Below, piece by piece: positions 63,454 through 64,000 of a stretch of 64,000 nucleotides of DNA. Each line of letters opens with the position of its first letter. The first letter of the stretch is position 1. The stretch covers positions 1 to 64,000 of the forward strand of contig NZ_JXKD01000011.1 in the NCBI RefSeq assembly GCF_001885765.1. Reading direction: 5' to 3'. The position numbers and the translations under genes are program-made. Source of the DNA: Enterococcus aquimarinus (GTDB taxonomy: Bacteria; Bacillota; Bacilli; Lactobacillales; Enterococcaceae). A model generated the notes under the pieces. The model was not told the DNA's origin. It ran no database searches and saw only the letters and a program-made list of their open reading frames with translations.

Positions 63454-64000
63454 GTGAAAATTAAAAAAATACTTAGTATGAGCTTTCTTTTCGTTGTGGG
63501 TGTCGTCGTCATTTATGGCTTGAACCGTTTTGTGACGAGACCATATACGTCAAATGCAGCGGAAGAAATTGCTGAGTCACAAATAAAAGCGACTATTGAG
63601 AAAAATAAAACGCAGGAAAGTTCTACAAAAGAACAACAAGAGAAACAAAAGGACGTGAAATTGCCAACAGGTGAAGCGACGGATTGGAATCTTCTGCTAG
63701 TTAGTCCAACGCATCCTTTGGAAGTTGATTTTTCTGAAGAAAATTTTTCGACGTTAGCTAATGGGATGCAAGTTGATAAACGCATCGTATCCTCTTTAGA
63801 GCAACTTCAAACAGCAGCTGCAGATGCTGGCTATCCGTTAGTAATCGTTTCGGCATATCGTTCGATTTCGTATCAGGAACAAATTTTTCAGGATTATTTG
63901 AATAATTGGGCTGCCCAAGGATACACGGATGAAGAAGCGTTAGAAAAAGTGAAAGAAACATCAACAGAACCAGGATTTAGTGAACATCATACGGGTTTAG
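63454..64000 (+). CDS. D-alanyl-D-alanine carboxypeptidase, VanY type (partial)
   Basis: The gene is cut by the window end; 182 codons are seen. GTG 63454 with AGAGGG upstream begins a signal anchor (about 7-24), followed by a Lys/Gln-rich linker (about 35-75) and the start of an M15B peptidase domain: VIVSAYRSISYQ and the zinc-site beginning PGFSEHHTGL (SxHxxG). VanY-type enzymes trim the terminal D-Ala from peptidoglycan stems. Without vanRS or vanA/B neighbours it is more likely a housekeeping carboxypeptidase (DdcY/YodJ-like) than a vancomycin resistance gene. Confidence 0.85.
   Translation, partial: MKIKKILSMSFLFVVGVVVIYGLNRFVTRPYTSNAAEEIAESQIKATIEKNKTQESSTKEQQEKQKDVKLPTGEATDWNLLLVSPTHPLEVDFSEENFSTLANGMQVDKRIVSSLEQLQTAAADAGYPLVIVSAYRSISYQEQIFQDYLNNWAAQGYTDEEALEKVKETSTEPGFSEHHTGL

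Noticed and set aside
63454-64000. Vancomycin resistance locus
   Set aside because: Only a VanY-type domain is seen; no vanRS, vanHAX or vanB/C ligase in the window, and lone VanY-type carboxypeptidases are common housekeeping enzymes.
1-64000. CRISPR array, prophage, transposon or IS
   Set aside because: No regularly spaced repeats, transposase, integrase other than XerC, or phage structural genes were found.

Overview
The window is 64 kb of low-GC Firmicute chromosome, almost certainly a lactic acid bacterium of the Enterococcaceae (Enterococcus, Vagococcus or a close relative). The reasons are the enterococcus-like ThyA, TopA, ParE/ParC and NagA sequences, the order xerC-hslV-hslU-codY, an elongation PBP closely resembling streptococcal PBP2b, pyruvate formate-lyase with its activase, and T-box control of a methionine transporter. 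No phage, insertion sequence, CRISPR array or resistance island was seen. It reads as core chromosome with a few accessory modules.

Layout. 0.3-6.4 kb: cell-wall PBP2b, an ABC-F translation factor, thyA-dfrA and a GtrA-like membrane protein. 6.4-12.4 kb: hemolysin III homologue (minus strand), DegV/FakB, then a tight run of SGNH hydrolase, YpmS, MsrA, YozE, S41 protease and signal peptidase I. 12.6-20.8 kb: rbgA, rnhB, dprA, topA, trmFO and an NfeD/flotillin pair. After an AT-rich gap of about 0.5 kb come xerC-hslVU-codY-epimerase (21.3-25.9 kb), plsY on the minus strand, parE-parC, pflB, pflA, ppaC and a DUF1803-like gene (to 36.7 kb).

36.9-41.4 kb is a methionine-uptake unit: a T-box leader whose specifier reads AUG, a possible small ORF, metN, metI, metQ and an M20 amidohydrolase. 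41.6-51.7 kb is a complete glycogen operon, glgB-glgC-glgD-glgA-glgP plus a GH13 amylase/neopullulanase, with an intrinsic terminator-like hairpin between the synthesis half (glgBCDA) and the breakdown half (glgP and GH13). It is followed by a highly charged protein of unknown function, a lone tRNA-Leu(GAG) and an alanine-type aminotransferase.

54.4-64 kb holds a DUF2187-like protein divergent from a PlcR/Rgg-type HTH-TPR regulator, nagA, a two-gene ABC transporter with a 1139-residue coiled-coil permease, two divergent ArAE-family membrane proteins sharing an intergenic CodY-like box, an unknown 169-residue protein, and the start of a VanY-type D,D-carboxypeptidase cut by the window end.

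Physiologically the genes link nutrient sensing (CodY, Met T-box) to fermentation (Pfl) and carbon storage (glg). Nothing is a clear-cut novel system. The best leads are the disordered protein at 51.8 kb, the Met T-box operon with its small ORF and M20 enzyme, the glg attenuator, the terminator hairpin that contains the dprA ribosome binding site, and the HTH-TPR regulator beside nagA. All functions come from reading the sequence and from family knowledge; no database search was run.
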